In this document: in pieces, positions 36,729 through 44,550 of the stretch
Position numbering within the stretch: position 1 is the first letter of the stretch
How the letters are laid out: each line of letters starts with the position of its first letter
DNA from: Streptomyces puniciscabiei
GTDB taxonomy: Bacteria > Actinomycetota > Actinomycetes > Streptomycetales > Streptomycetaceae
Length of the DNA stretch: 64,000 nt
Reading direction: 5' to 3'
Assembly (NCBI RefSeq): GCF_006715785.1
Contig: NZ_VFNX01000001.1
Location: forward strand, 3,424,501 to 3,488,500
Notes under the pieces: model-generated
Databases searched by the model: none
The model's input: only the letters and a program-made list of their open reading frames with translations
What the model was told of the DNA's origin: nothing
Made by a program: the position numbers and the translations under genes

Positions 36729-37397
36729 TCAGCCTCCGGTCGGTGCCTCGGTGGCCGCGCCACCGGTGTCTGAGCCGCCGGTGTTGGCGCCACCGGTGTC
36801 TGAGCCGCCGGTGTTCGCGGCGCCGGTGTTGGCGCCGCCGGTCTCAGCCGCGCCGGTGTTCGCGCCTCCGGTCTCCGGTGCGGTGGGGGCCCCGGTGCCG
36901 CCGCCACCGGTGTCCGTCGCGGTGGGCGCCCCGGTTTCCGTGGTGCCGCCGGTCGGGGACCCGGTGGTCGGTGCGCCGGTGGTCGGCTTGGCGGAGCCCG
37001 TGGTGGGGCTCGGCGACGGCGACGTGGTGCCCGCCGTGGGCGACGCCGAGGTCGGCTTCGGTGGGGTCGTGGTCGGTGCCGGTGACGTCGTGGTCGGCTT
37101 CGGCAGCGACGGTACGACGATGACCTGTGGGGGATTCTTCGGGGTGGGAACCTGCACCAGGATGATCACGATGACGTCGCGGCCGTTGTGGTGCTCGTGC
37201 CGCTTCTTGACCTGGTAGCAGACTATTTTCTTCGGATTCTTGTGTGTGCGGTAGCACTTGATGACCTTGGCGGTCGGCGTGAGTGAGGGCGTCTTCGACG
37301 TCGCACCGGCGTCCGTCGCCGAAATGGCCCAGGCGCCTGCCGCCAGGCAGGAAGAGGCCGTCACCGCGACACAGATTTTCCTGAGGTTGTTGTCCAT
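36729..37397 (-). CDS. Secreted Thr/Pro/Gly-rich repeat protein
   Basis: A 222-residue protein from ATG 37395-37397. A signal peptide (KICVAVTASSCLAAGAWAIS) leads to a short basic domain with CYRTHKNPKKIVCYQVKKRH (two Cys) and then about 130 residues of low complexity: TTTSPAPTTTPPKPT, later SPTGGTTETGAPTATDTGGG and repeated GGANTGGSDTGG units. The tail resembles a cell-wall-spanning or O-glycosylated stalk, but no LPXTG or transmembrane anchor is seen. Function unknown. The repeat region is prone to slippage. Confidence 0.78.
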   Translation of the reverse strand: MDNNLRKICVAVTASSCLAAGAWAISATDAGATSKTPSLTPTAKVIKCYRTHKNPKKIVCYQVKKRHEHHNGRDVIVIILVQVPTPKNPPQVIVVPSLPKPTTTSPAPTTTPPKPTSASPTAGTTSPSPSPTTGSAKPTTGAPTTGSPTGGTTETGAPTATDTGGGGTGAPTAPETGGANTGAAETGGANTGAANTGGSDTGGANTGGSDTGGAATEAPTGG

Positions 37398-37497
37398 TTT
37401 CCCAACCCTGGTTGCGTTTCACACGGGACGTACTCGAGGATCGCTGCCGGGCCGCGCAAGCTCCAGAGGCAGAACAACCCAGGCGGTGTGGGCAGAA

Positions 37498-38130
37498 CTA
37501 CCCCTCCTCGGCGGGCTCCGCAGCCGCCACTCCCCGCTGCAGCGCGAGCCGCGTGAGATCGGCCCGGCGGCGGTAACCCGTCTTGCTGTACAGCCGGTCC
37601 AGATGGGAATGCACGGTGTGCTCGCTGATATTCAATTCAGCGGCGATTTCCCGGTCCGTGGCACCGTTCGCGACCAGTCGCAGAATCTGCTGCTCCCGGT
37701 CGGTGATCCGGGGTGAATTCTTCTGCACGTCGAGGTCACCGAAAAAGCTGGTGGAGAAATAGCTGCGGCCGGAGGCGACGGTACGCAGTGCGGCCAGCAG
37801 TTCCTTCTCGCCCGCCCACTGACTCACATGGCCCCGGGCCCCGGCCTCGATGAGCAGCACGAGGTCGGTCTGTGTCGCGGCGGCCGACAGCACGAGCACC
37901 CGGCGGCCCTTCTCGTGCAGCCGGGCCACCTGATCGCAGATCTCCCGGACGGAGACGCGCAGATTGAGCAGGACCACGTCCCCCTCGCCGACCTCGTGCG
38001 GCACCACGGCGTTGCCGCCCGCCCCGAGCAGCCGCCGCAGCTCCGGCGCACTGTCGACGACGTGGATCAGTCCGTGCAGAAGGAGCGGGCAGTCGGAGAC
38101 GACCGCCACGTTCGTCGGTTCTCTGCTCAT
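37498..38130 (-). CDS. Atypical NarL/LuxR response regulator lacking the phospho-acceptor Asp
   Basis: A 210-residue protein from ATG 38128-38130 with GGGGGAG upstream. The C-terminal LuxR helix-turn-helix is intact (ITDREQQILRLVANGATDRE, IAAELNISEHTVHSHLDRLY). The receiver-like N-terminus has VAVVSDCPLL and DVVLLNLRVSV: asparagine (N56) replaces the usual aspartate, and the conserved lysine region reads GHVSQ instead of GYLLK. It is therefore probably controlled by a ligand or protein contact, not by phosphorylation. No sensor kinase is adjacent. The divergent neighbour is the GAF-ANTAR gene. Confidence 0.85.
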   Translation of the reverse strand: MSREPTNVAVVSDCPLLLHGLIHVVDSAPELRRLLGAGGNAVVPHEVGEGDVVLLNLRVSVREICDQVARLHEKGRRVLVLSAAATQTDLVLLIEAGARGHVSQWAGEKELLAALRTVASGRSYFSTSFFGDLDVQKNSPRITDREQQILRLVANGATDREIAAELNISEHTVHSHLDRLYSKTGYRRRADLTRLALQRGVAAAEPAEEG

Positions 38131-38421
38131 CCGGCTCCCCCTGGTCGGGGGCCGGCCACGGCCGGGCGCCGGCTGGGCGACCAGGTGGCAGGCCACAGTC
38201 ATCCCAGCATCCCGGGCCGGGATCGTCCGCGCCCGCCGGACTGACCCAACCGGAGGCCTCCGTCAGGCTTCGGGGCGCGAAGTCCGGCACGGGCGGGAGG
38301 GAGAACCAGGTGAGTTCCCCTGGGGGTGGGAACCCGGAGGCTGAAGCATTCGATCCGGGGGGTCGGACGGATACGGGTGGGTCATGTGTGCAGACGGCGC
38401 GCCGCGTCGGGGGTGCTGATC

Positions 38422-39258
38422 ATGGCGCCCGAGCGGTCGCGGAAGCCGGCCGGTGGCGGTGTGCCGCCGGAGGTGACGGCACGGCTGCGGGTCAGTGAGA
38501 CGCTGGCCGCCGCCGCGTGGGGGGCCCACGACCCGAAGGCGGTGCCGGGCGCGCTGTGCGAGGCGTGCGCACGGCTGCTGCCGGTCAGCGGTTCGTCGGT
38601 GTCGATCTCCGGCGGGAGGGACGTACGGGTCGTCTGGTGCGCCAGCGACCGGGTCGCCGCCCGGCTCGCCGAGCTGCAGTACACCGTGGGAGACGGGCCC
38701 TGCCAGACCGCTCTCGACGAGGGCGCCCCCGTCGTCGCGGCCGACCTCACGGGGTGCGACGCCCGCCGCTGGCCGATCTTCGCCCACGAGGCCGTGGCCC
38801 TCGGCGTCCGCGCGGTCTTCTCGCTGCCGCTCGGTGTCGGCGGTGCCGCGATCGGCACCCTCGACCTGTACAGCGAACACGCCGGCGGGCTGACCCAGCA
38901 GGACATGCGGACCGCGCTGTGGGTGCGGGACGCGCTCACCCACGCGCTGCTGAGCCTGCCGACAGCGGGCCGCGACCTCGCCGAGGAGGACACGGAGGAC
39001 GAGGTGGCGTCCTGGGTGGCGGCCTCCGCGGCCGACCACAGCGAGGTCCACCGGGCGGTCGGCATGGTGATGGTGCAGCTGGACGCGGACTCCGGACAGG
39101 CCCTGGCCCGGCTGCGGGCCCACGCGTACGCCGAGGGCCGCACGGTCAGCCAGGTGGCCCGCGAGGTCCTGGCCCGCAGGCTCCACTTCCAGAATGAGCC
39201 GGAGGGCGGACGACGGCGCGGAACGAAGGGATTACGCGGACGGGAAGGGCCGGTGTGA
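38422..39258 (+). CDS. GAF-ANTAR protein
   Basis: A 278-residue protein from ATG 38422 (upstream in-frame GTGs exist). An N-terminal GAF-like sensory domain (LCEACARLLPVSGSSVSISG, YTVGDGPCQTALDEGAPVVA, LPLGVGGAAIGTLDLYS) is followed by an ANTAR-like C-terminal helical domain (HRAVGMVMVQLDADSGQALA, RLRAHAYAEGRTVSQVAREV). ANTAR domains bind two-stem-loop RNAs to stop termination. The small molecule sensed is unknown. Its last codons lie inside a long hairpin shared with the convergent Cys-rich gene. Confidence 0.85.
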   Translation: MAPERSRKPAGGGVPPEVTARLRVSETLAAAAWGAHDPKAVPGALCEACARLLPVSGSSVSISGGRDVRVVWCASDRVAARLAELQYTVGDGPCQTALDEGAPVVAADLTGCDARRWPIFAHEAVALGVRAVFSLPLGVGGAAIGTLDLYSEHAGGLTQQDMRTALWVRDALTHALLSLPTAGRDLAEEDTEDEVASWVAASAADHSEVHRAVGMVMVQLDADSGQALARLRAHAYAEGRTVSQVAREVLARRLHFQNEPEGGRRRGTKGLRGREGPV

Positions 39259-39278
39259 AGCGGGTTCACACCGGCCCT
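39246..39278. terminator. Bidirectional hairpin overlapping the ANTAR-gene stop codon
   Basis: AGGGCCGGTGTGAA (39246-39259) and TTCACACCGGCCCT (39265-39278) form a perfect 14-base stem with a GCGGG loop. The TGA stop of the GAF-ANTAR gene (39256-39258) is in the left arm, and the convergent Cys-rich gene ends 17 bases away. Confidence 0.85.
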
Positions 39279-39294
39279 ACGACACAGGTTCCCT

Positions 39295-39450
39295 TCAGCC
39301 GCACTGGCAGGGGGCGCCCGACTGGCACCCGCAGCCGCAGCCCGAGCCGCAGCCGCACGCACCGATCAGCGGGAGGCTCCTGGTCTCGGCGGGCTGGTCG
39401 GTCTCACGCCGCTGCGTGGGGTCGGAGGTGGTGCTGGGGGATTCGGCCAT
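39295..39450 (-). CDS. Cys-rich micro-protein of 51 residues (metallothionein-like)
   Basis: ATG at 39448-39450 is preceded by a strong AGGAGGGA site. The product begins MAESPSTTSDPTQRRETD, a polar stretch, and ends with CGCGSGCGCGCQSGAPCQCG: seven cysteines in 20 residues, spaced CxC, CxCxC, CxC. There is no signal peptide or membrane segment. The pattern suggests metal or cluster binding, as in small metallothioneins, although it has no close resemblance to a family I can name. It lies 118 bases downstream of phoU on the same strand and might be cotranscribed with it. Confidence 0.72.
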   Translation of the reverse strand: MAESPSTTSDPTQRRETDQPAETRSLPLIGACGCGSGCGCGCQSGAPCQCG

Positions 39451-39567
39451 GGGTCCCTCCTAGACGCTGGGGCAGGGGTGCCCTCGGCTATTTCATGCCC
39501 GCTTCCCCGGGCGCATCAACGGCGCACGGAGGCGCCCACGCGCCCCCGCAGCCCGGCCCCGACGCGG

Positions 39568-40257
39568 TTACGCGCCCTCGACCCCGGTCACCGGCTGGAT
39601 GTCCGCCTGGAGCTCGTCCGCGTGCTCGCCCGTGACCAGGTACACGACCCGCTTGGCGACGGCCACGGCGTGGTCGGCGTACCGCTCGTAGTAGCGGCCG
39701 AGGAGCGTGACGTCCACCGCCGTCTCGATGCCGTGCTTCCAGCGCTCGTCGATCAGGTGCTGGAACAGGGTGCGGTGCAGCAGGTCCATCTCGTCGTCGT
39801 CCTGCTCCAGCTGCAGCGCGAGGTCGACGTCCTTGGTGATGATCACCTCGGCCGCCTTCGCCATCAGGCGCTGCGCGAGCTGGCCCATCTCCAGGATCGT
39901 GGCGTGCAGGTCGCGCGGCACCGCGCGCTCGGGGAAGCGCAGCCGGGCCAGCTTCGCCACGTGCTGGGCGAGGTCGCCGGACCGCTCCAGGTCGGCGGAC
40001 ATGCGCAGCGAGGTGACGACGATCCGCAGGTCGGTCGCCACCGGCTGCTGCCGGGCGAGCAGGGCTATGGCCCGGGCCTCCAGGTCGTGCTGGAGCTCGT
40101 CGACCTTCTGGTCGGCCTCGATCACGCTCTCGGCCAGCTTCAGGTCGGCGTCCAGCATGGCGGTCGTGGCGCGCCCGATCGCCGACCCGACCAGCCGGGC
40201 CATCTCCACCAGACCGTCGCCGATCGAGTCAAGTTCCTCGTGGTACGCGTCCCGCAT
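39568..40257 (-). CDS. phoU: Phosphate signalling protein PhoU
   Basis: A 229-residue all-helical PhoU. Each half carries the metal-binding E/D-rich motif: DLKLAESVIEADQKVDELQH with TSLRMSADLERSGDLAQHVA, and ERYADHAVAVAKRVVYL in the second half. It links the Pst transporter to PhoR and dampens the regulon when phosphate is plentiful; it is also itself PhoP-regulated in Streptomyces. The start MRDAYHEEL is at 40255-40257. The gene is divergent from phoR, with the PHO-box-like region between. Confidence 0.96.
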   Translation of the reverse strand: MRDAYHEELDSIGDGLVEMARLVGSAIGRATTAMLDADLKLAESVIEADQKVDELQHDLEARAIALLARQQPVATDLRIVVTSLRMSADLERSGDLAQHVAKLARLRFPERAVPRDLHATILEMGQLAQRLMAKAAEVIITKDVDLALQLEQDDDEMDLLHRTLFQHLIDERWKHGIETAVDVTLLGRYYERYADHAVAVAKRVVYLVTGEHADELQADIQPVTGVEGA

Positions 40258-40331
40258 CAGGGTTCCCTCTCATAGGTGTGCTTGGTCCCCACGCTCCCAC
40301 GTTCTGCCCCGCACGCGTCCGTTTCCGCCAC

Positions 40332-40364
40332 CCCAAATGAACCAATACTGGCTCCCAGGTGAAC
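40332..40364 (-). promoter_or_regulatory. PHO box (PhoP direct repeats) between phoU and phoRP
   Basis: Read on the minus strand, GTTCACCTGGG (40354-40364), AGCCAGTATTG and GTTCATTTGGG (40332-40342) are three contiguous 11-base units. The Streptomyces PHO box is built from such units with core GTTCACC, the middle one being weaker. It lies 75 bases from phoU and 73 from phoR, so one site can serve both promoters. Confidence 0.82.
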
Positions 40365-40437
40365 TCTGGGCGACGAGTGTCCGAGGTCCCACCTCGACGG
40401 CTGTGGTCATGTCGTAGGGCCTGCTTAACCTGGATGC

Positions 40438-41697
40438 ATGGACGTGAACGCGGCGGTCGCCGCAGCGGCAGCGATCGCCGGAGTGCTCACCGGCGTCATC
40501 GCCATGCTGGCGTTCCGTTGGAGCGAACGCGACCAGAAGCGACCGACCAGGACTTCTTTGCACACCGATCCCGTACTCCCGCCCGGCGTGGACACCGTAC
40601 TGTCCGTGCTCCGCTCCTCGGCCGTCGTCCTCGACGAGGGCGACACCGTGGTCAAGGCAAGCTCCGCCGCCTACGCCCTCGGGCTGGTCCGCGGCGGCAA
40701 GCTCGCCGTAGAACCCATGCTGCAGATGGCCAGGGACACCAGACGCGACGGCGAGATACGCCAGGTCGAGCTGGACCTGCCCCGGCGCGGCACCGGACGC
40801 GGCGAGGCCCTCGCGGTCTCCGCGCGCGTGGCCCCGCTCGGCTCCCGCCTGGTCCTGCTGCTGGTCGAGGACCTGACCGAGGCCAGGAGGATCGAGGCCG
40901 TACGACGCGACTTCGTGGCGAACGTCAGCCATGAGCTGAAGACGCCCGTCGGCGCGCTCTCCCTCCTCTCCGAGGCGGTCATGGACGCCTCCGACGACCC
41001 CGAGGCCGTGCAGCGCTTCGCGGGCCGCATGCAGATCGAGGCGACCCGGCTGACCAACCTGGTCCAGGAGCTGATCGACCTCTCCCGGGTGCAGAACGAC
41101 GACCCGCTGGAGGACGCCGAGCCCGTCCGCGTGGACGAGCTGGTCGCCGAGGCCATCGACCGCTGCCGCCACCAGGCCGGCACCAAGCAGATCACCATCG
41201 CCGCCGGTGGCACGGCCGACCTGCACGTCTGGGGCAACCGCGGCCAGCTCGCCGCCGCCCTCGGCAACCTGGTCGAGAACGCCGTGAACTACTCCCCGGC
41301 CCGCACCCGCGTCGGCATAGCCGCCCGCAGGATCAACGCACCCGGCGGCGACATGATCGAGCTCGCCGTGACGGACCAGGGCATCGGCATCTCCGACAAG
41401 GACAAGGAGCGCATCTTCGAGCGCTTCTACCGCGTCGACCCGGCCCGCTCACGGGCCACCGGGGGCACCGGTCTGGGTCTCGCGATCGTCAAGCACGTGG
41501 TCGCCTCGCACGGCGGGGAGGTCACGGTCTGGAGCGCCGAAGGCCAGGGCTCCACATTCACCCTCAGGCTGCCGGAGGCGGGCGCGGCCCGCGACCGCGC
41601 GCAACAGCACCCCGACCTCGACGAAGACGACGAGGACGGCGGCGCCCCCGACTCATCCCCGTACGAACCGCTTCCCGCCCCGGAGGTCCTTCCGTGA
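40438..41697 (+). CDS. phoR: Sensor histidine kinase PhoR
   Basis: A 419-residue kinase from ATG 40438, without a clear ribosome site (possibly leaderless). One membrane helix (residues about 5-26) is followed by a PAS-like region (50-145), the H-box VSHELKTPVG with H165, N-box LGNLVENAVNYS, G-boxes DQGIGISDKDKERIFERFYR and GGTGLGLAIVKHV. The single N-terminal anchor and acidic C-terminal tail (DEDDEDGGAPDSSPYEP) resemble mycobacterial SenX3. It senses phosphate status through Pst/PhoU and phosphorylates PhoP. It overlaps phoP by GTGA. Confidence 0.96.
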   Translation: MDVNAAVAAAAAIAGVLTGVIAMLAFRWSERDQKRPTRTSLHTDPVLPPGVDTVLSVLRSSAVVLDEGDTVVKASSAAYALGLVRGGKLAVEPMLQMARDTRRDGEIRQVELDLPRRGTGRGEALAVSARVAPLGSRLVLLLVEDLTEARRIEAVRRDFVANVSHELKTPVGALSLLSEAVMDASDDPEAVQRFAGRMQIEATRLTNLVQELIDLSRVQNDDPLEDAEPVRVDELVAEAIDRCRHQAGTKQITIAAGGTADLHVWGNRGQLAAALGNLVENAVNYSPARTRVGIAARRINAPGGDMIELAVTDQGIGISDKDKERIFERFYRVDPARSRATGGTGLGLAIVKHVVASHGGEVTVWSAEGQGSTFTLRLPEAGAARDRAQQHPDLDEDDEDGGAPDSSPYEPLPAPEVLP

Positions 41698-42374
41698 CCC
41701 GAGTGCTCGTCGTCGAGGACGAGGAGTCCTTCTCCGACGCCCTGTCGTACATGCTCCGCAAGGAGGGCTTCGAGGTGGCCGTGGCGGCCACCGGCCCCGA
41801 CGGACTCGACGAGTTCGAGCGCAACGGCGCCGACCTCGTCCTCCTCGACCTGATGCTGCCGGGGCTGCCCGGCACGGAGGTGTGCCGCCAGCTGCGCGGC
41901 CGCTCCAACGTCCCCGTGATCATGGTGACGGCCAAGGACAGCGAGATCGACAAGGTCGTCGGCCTGGAGATAGGAGCCGACGACTACGTCACCAAGCCCT
42001 TCTCCTCCCGTGAGCTGGTCGCCCGCATCCGCGCCGTCCTGCGCCGCCGCGGCGAGCCGGAGGAGGTCACCCCGGCCGCGCTGGAGGCGGGCCCGGTCCG
42101 CATGGACGTCGACCGCCACGTGGTCACCGTCTCCGGCTCCAAGGTCGACCTCCCCCTGAAGGAGTTCGACCTGCTGGAGATGCTCCTGCGCAACGCCGGC
42201 CGCGTCCTGACCCGCATGCAGCTCATCGACCGCGTCTGGGGCGCCGACTACGTGGGCGACACCAAGACGCTCGACGTCCACGTCAAGCGCCTGCGCGCCA
42301 AGATCGAACCGGACCCCGGGGCGCCGCGGTACCTGGTGACGGTGCGGGGGCTGGGCTACAAGTTCGAGCCGTAG
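41694..42374 (+). CDS. phoP: Response regulator PhoP
   Basis: A 226-residue OmpR/PhoB-type regulator. The receiver contains VVEDEESF, phospho-acceptor D52 in VLLDLMLPGLPG, and DDYVTKPFSSRELVARI. The winged helix contains LPLKEFDLLEMLLRNAGRVL and DVHVKRLRAKIE. GTG 41694 overlaps the phoR stop. Phosphorylated PhoP activates phosphate scavenging and represses nitrogen and antibiotic genes in Streptomyces. A very long perfect hairpin follows the stop. Confidence 0.97.
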   Translation: MTRVLVVEDEESFSDALSYMLRKEGFEVAVAATGPDGLDEFERNGADLVLLDLMLPGLPGTEVCRQLRGRSNVPVIMVTAKDSEIDKVVGLEIGADDYVTKPFSSRELVARIRAVLRRRGEPEEVTPAALEAGPVRMDVDRHVVTVSGSKVDLPLKEFDLLEMLLRNAGRVLTRMQLIDRVWGADYVGDTKTLDVHVKRLRAKIEPDPGAPRYLVTVRGLGYKFEP

Positions 42375-42416
42375 GCCGTACCCGCCGGCCGCACCGGCCG
42401 TACGACGCCGCAATGG

Positions 42417-42469
42417 CCGTACGACGGAGGGCGGCACCCCGCCACGGGGTGCCGCCCTCCGTCGTACGG
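42417..42469. terminator. 25-base perfect-stem bidirectional terminator
   Basis: Bases 42417-42441 pair perfectly with 42445-42469 around a CCA loop; the arms begin CCGTACGACGGAGG and centre on GGCACCCCG/CGGGGTGCC. It lies between phoP and the convergent lipoprotein gene. A second copy of GGCCGTACGACG precedes it at 42397. Confidence 0.92.
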
Positions 42470-42484
42470 CTGCTCAGTGGCTGC

Positions 42485-43174
42485 TCACTGCCCGGCGACC
42501 GACTGGGAGGCGGAGTCGCTGGGGGTCGCGCCCGCACCCGTGGTCGCGGTGTTGCTCGCGGTCGCCGACGGGGTCGCCTTGCCCTTGCCGTGCTTGCCCG
42601 GCTTGGCGCTGCCGGAGGCGGTGGCGCCCGGGGCCGGGGAGGCCGTCGCCGGGCCGGACGGGATCTGCGACGGGCCCCACTTGTCGAAGTAGCTGGTGGC
42701 CGGCACCACGAAGGCGCGCAGGCTCACGTCACCGGTCTTGCTGAAGGTGAAGGTGATCTTCTGGGCGTTGCCGTCCTGGACGGCCTGACGGCCGTTCGGG
42801 ATCTCGGCGGAGCTGTTGCCCTTGCCGCCGAGGATCAGGGAGCCGTGCGCCGGGACGGTCAGGCTGCCGCCCTTGGCCGCGGTCAGCTGCACGCTCTCGG
42901 TGCTGCCCGGAATGGCGATCGACTGCAGGGTCTCGTCCGTGGTGCCCGCGTTGAACAGGGTCGCGGAGATCACGGCCGGACCCGTCGACTTCAGGTCGGG
43001 CTGGGTGATGACCGTGGCGTTCTGGACCTTGATGTTGCCGACCGTGGTCGCGGCGTTGTCCGGCTTGACCTCCAGGGTCTGCGAGCCGTTGCCGGCACCA
43101 CATGCGGCGAGCGAGGCGATCGAGAATGCGATGGCGGAGGCGGCGAGGGCGCCGCGTCGAAGGCTGCTGCTCAC
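42485..43174 (-). CDS. Lipoprotein (DUF461-like, possible copper-chaperone fold)
   Basis: A 229-residue lipoprotein from GTG 43172-43174. The signal has the lipobox LAAC in FSIASLAACGAG. The mature domain (about residues 35-165) has beta-sandwich text (GNIKVQNATVITQPD, TLFNAGTTDETLQSIAIPG, VPAHGSLILGG) similar to DUF461 proteins, distantly like PCuAC copper chaperones, though no His-Met copper motif is obvious. The C-terminal 60 residues are Ser/Thr/Ala/Pro-rich. It is convergent with phoP and divergent from the carD region. Confidence 0.8.
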   Translation of the reverse strand: MSSSLRRGALAASAIAFSIASLAACGAGNGSQTLEVKPDNAATTVGNIKVQNATVITQPDLKSTGPAVISATLFNAGTTDETLQSIAIPGSTESVQLTAAKGGSLTVPAHGSLILGGKGNSSAEIPNGRQAVQDGNAQKITFTFSKTGDVSLRAFVVPATSYFDKWGPSQIPSGPATASPAPGATASGSAKPGKHGKGKATPSATASNTATTGAGATPSDSASQSVAGQ

Positions 43175-43779
43175 GGCGGCGGCAACTCCTTGAACGCGCG
43201 GGCGGCTCCCCTTATAAAGCCGCCCTAAGTGTCTGTCAGCGGGCTTAGGTTACCGAGCCGTTCCTGGGCCATCGCACCCGACCCTCCCCAAGCGTCCGGC
43301 TTCCCACCGGCTGGGGGTACCGCGAACACCCTCGTCACTCCAGTCACACGTGACTCTCCGGTCACTTTGCCTGGCGCTCGTCCGTCATTCACATAAGCGC
43401 TCGCAAAATTTCCGTGAAGGAATGCGCACCCCCTCGATATTGATCACGCTCGACCCCTGCCGGCGGCCGTTGATCAATTCCGGAATCGGCCCTGGATCGG
43501 CCCCGGACCACCGAACGGAGTAGCGGAAGTCGTACGCTTGGAAGCGGACAAAACGGGACGTTCGTCCACTTGGAGAGGGCTCCGGGAGTGTGTAACGTAC
43601 GCGTTTCACTCCGCCCGAAGAGCCCCTCCGACCTGCGAATTCCCGCTTCCGCAGGCCTCTCGCAGCACGTTCCTGTCGCAGTTGTCAAGCCCCGAGATAT
43701 GCCCTGACCTGCGAAAACGCCATTCAGAAGACGCCGTATCCGTGTTACCCTGGATAGCCACGGAAGGGGTACCTGTCAC
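43175..43779. other. 605-base promoter region between the lipoprotein gene and carD
   Basis: No convincing gene is visible; a minus-strand frame near 43609 lacks a ribosome site. The region has several GTCAC boxes, including GTCACACGTGAC (43343-43354), and is lower in GC from about 43380. A promoter for carD probably lies within the AT-richer 43680-43760 part (GTATCCGTGTTACCCT near 43737). CarD expression is normally high and stress-linked, so a long control region is plausible. Confidence 0.55.
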
Positions 43780-44262
43780 ATGACGTTCAAGGTTGGCGAC
43801 ACCGTGGTCTATCCCCATCACGGGGCCGCGCTGATCGAGGCCATCGAAACTCGCCAGATCAAAGGCGTGGACAAGACCTACTTGGTGCTGAAGGTCGCCC
43901 AGGGTGACCTGACGGTACGTGTGCCAGCGGACAATGCTGAGTTCGTGGGCGTGCGTGATGTGGTCGGTCAGGACGGGCTGGACCGGGTCTTCGAGGTGCT
44001 GCGCGCGCCGTATGCCGAGGAGCCCACGAACTGGTCCCGTCGTTACAAGGCAAACCTGGAGAAGCTCGCCTCCGGCGATGTCATCAAGGTCGCGGAAGTC
44101 GTGCGTGACCTGTGGCGTCGCGAGCGCGAGCGAGGGCTCTCCGCCGGTGAGAAGCGCATGCTCGCCAAGGCCCGCCAGATCCTGGTGAGCGAGCTGGCGC
44201 TCGCGGAGAACACGAACGAGGACAAGGCCGAGGCCCTGCTCGACGAGGTGCTCGCCTCCTGA
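43780..44262 (+). CDS. carD: RNA-polymerase-binding transcription factor CarD
   Basis: A 160-residue CarD. The N-terminal Tudor-like RNA polymerase beta-binding domain starts [15 protein letters not shown]; the helical C-terminal domain contains [17 protein letters not shown], with the conserved tryptophan, and [19 protein letters not shown]. CarD stabilises open promoter complexes at sigma-A promoters, including rRNA, and is essential in mycobacteria. ATG 43780 has GGAAGGGG upstream. The carD-ispD-ispF order is conserved in actinobacteria. Confidence 0.96.
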   Translation: MTFKVGDTVVYPHHGAALIEAIETRQIKGVDKTYLVLKVAQGDLTVRVPADNAEFVGVRDVVGQDGLDRVFEVLRAPYAEEPTNWSRRYKANLEKLASGDVIKVAEVVRDLWRRERERGLSAGEKRMLAKARQILVSELALAENTNEDKAEALLDEVLAS

Positions 44263-44319
44263 CGCGCCACGGCGGCGAACCCTCGCTTCCGGCACGCTCA
44301 GCACGTTCAGCACAGTGAA

Positions 44320-44368
44320 ATGCCGCGGTGCCCGATGACACAGACCATGTCGCCGGGCGCTGCGGCAT
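44320..44368 (+). terminator. Hairpin after carD
   Basis: ATGCCGCGGTGCCCG (44320-44334) pairs with CGGGCGCTGCGGCAT (44354-44368) with two wobble pairs and a 19-base loop. It lies about 60 bases after the carD stop and could separate carD from ispD. Confidence 0.5.
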
Positions 44369-44550
44369 GTTCATACCCGCAGGCGGTGTTCGGCGGGGAA
44401 GCCGGTGGCCCAGCCCCCCGATACTTGACGTGCCGGGCCCGGGCGGATGGCTCGACCAGGGTCACGGAAAGGGTCCGGTCAAGGCGTCGCGCCCGGCACT
44501 CCTCCAGGCCATACCCACCTAGGTCGAGCACACAAACCTGACAGGAACCG

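Noticed and set aside
43385..43688. Small ORFs upstream of carD on the minus strand
   Set aside because: No ribosome sites, no coding-type composition and unusual residue content.
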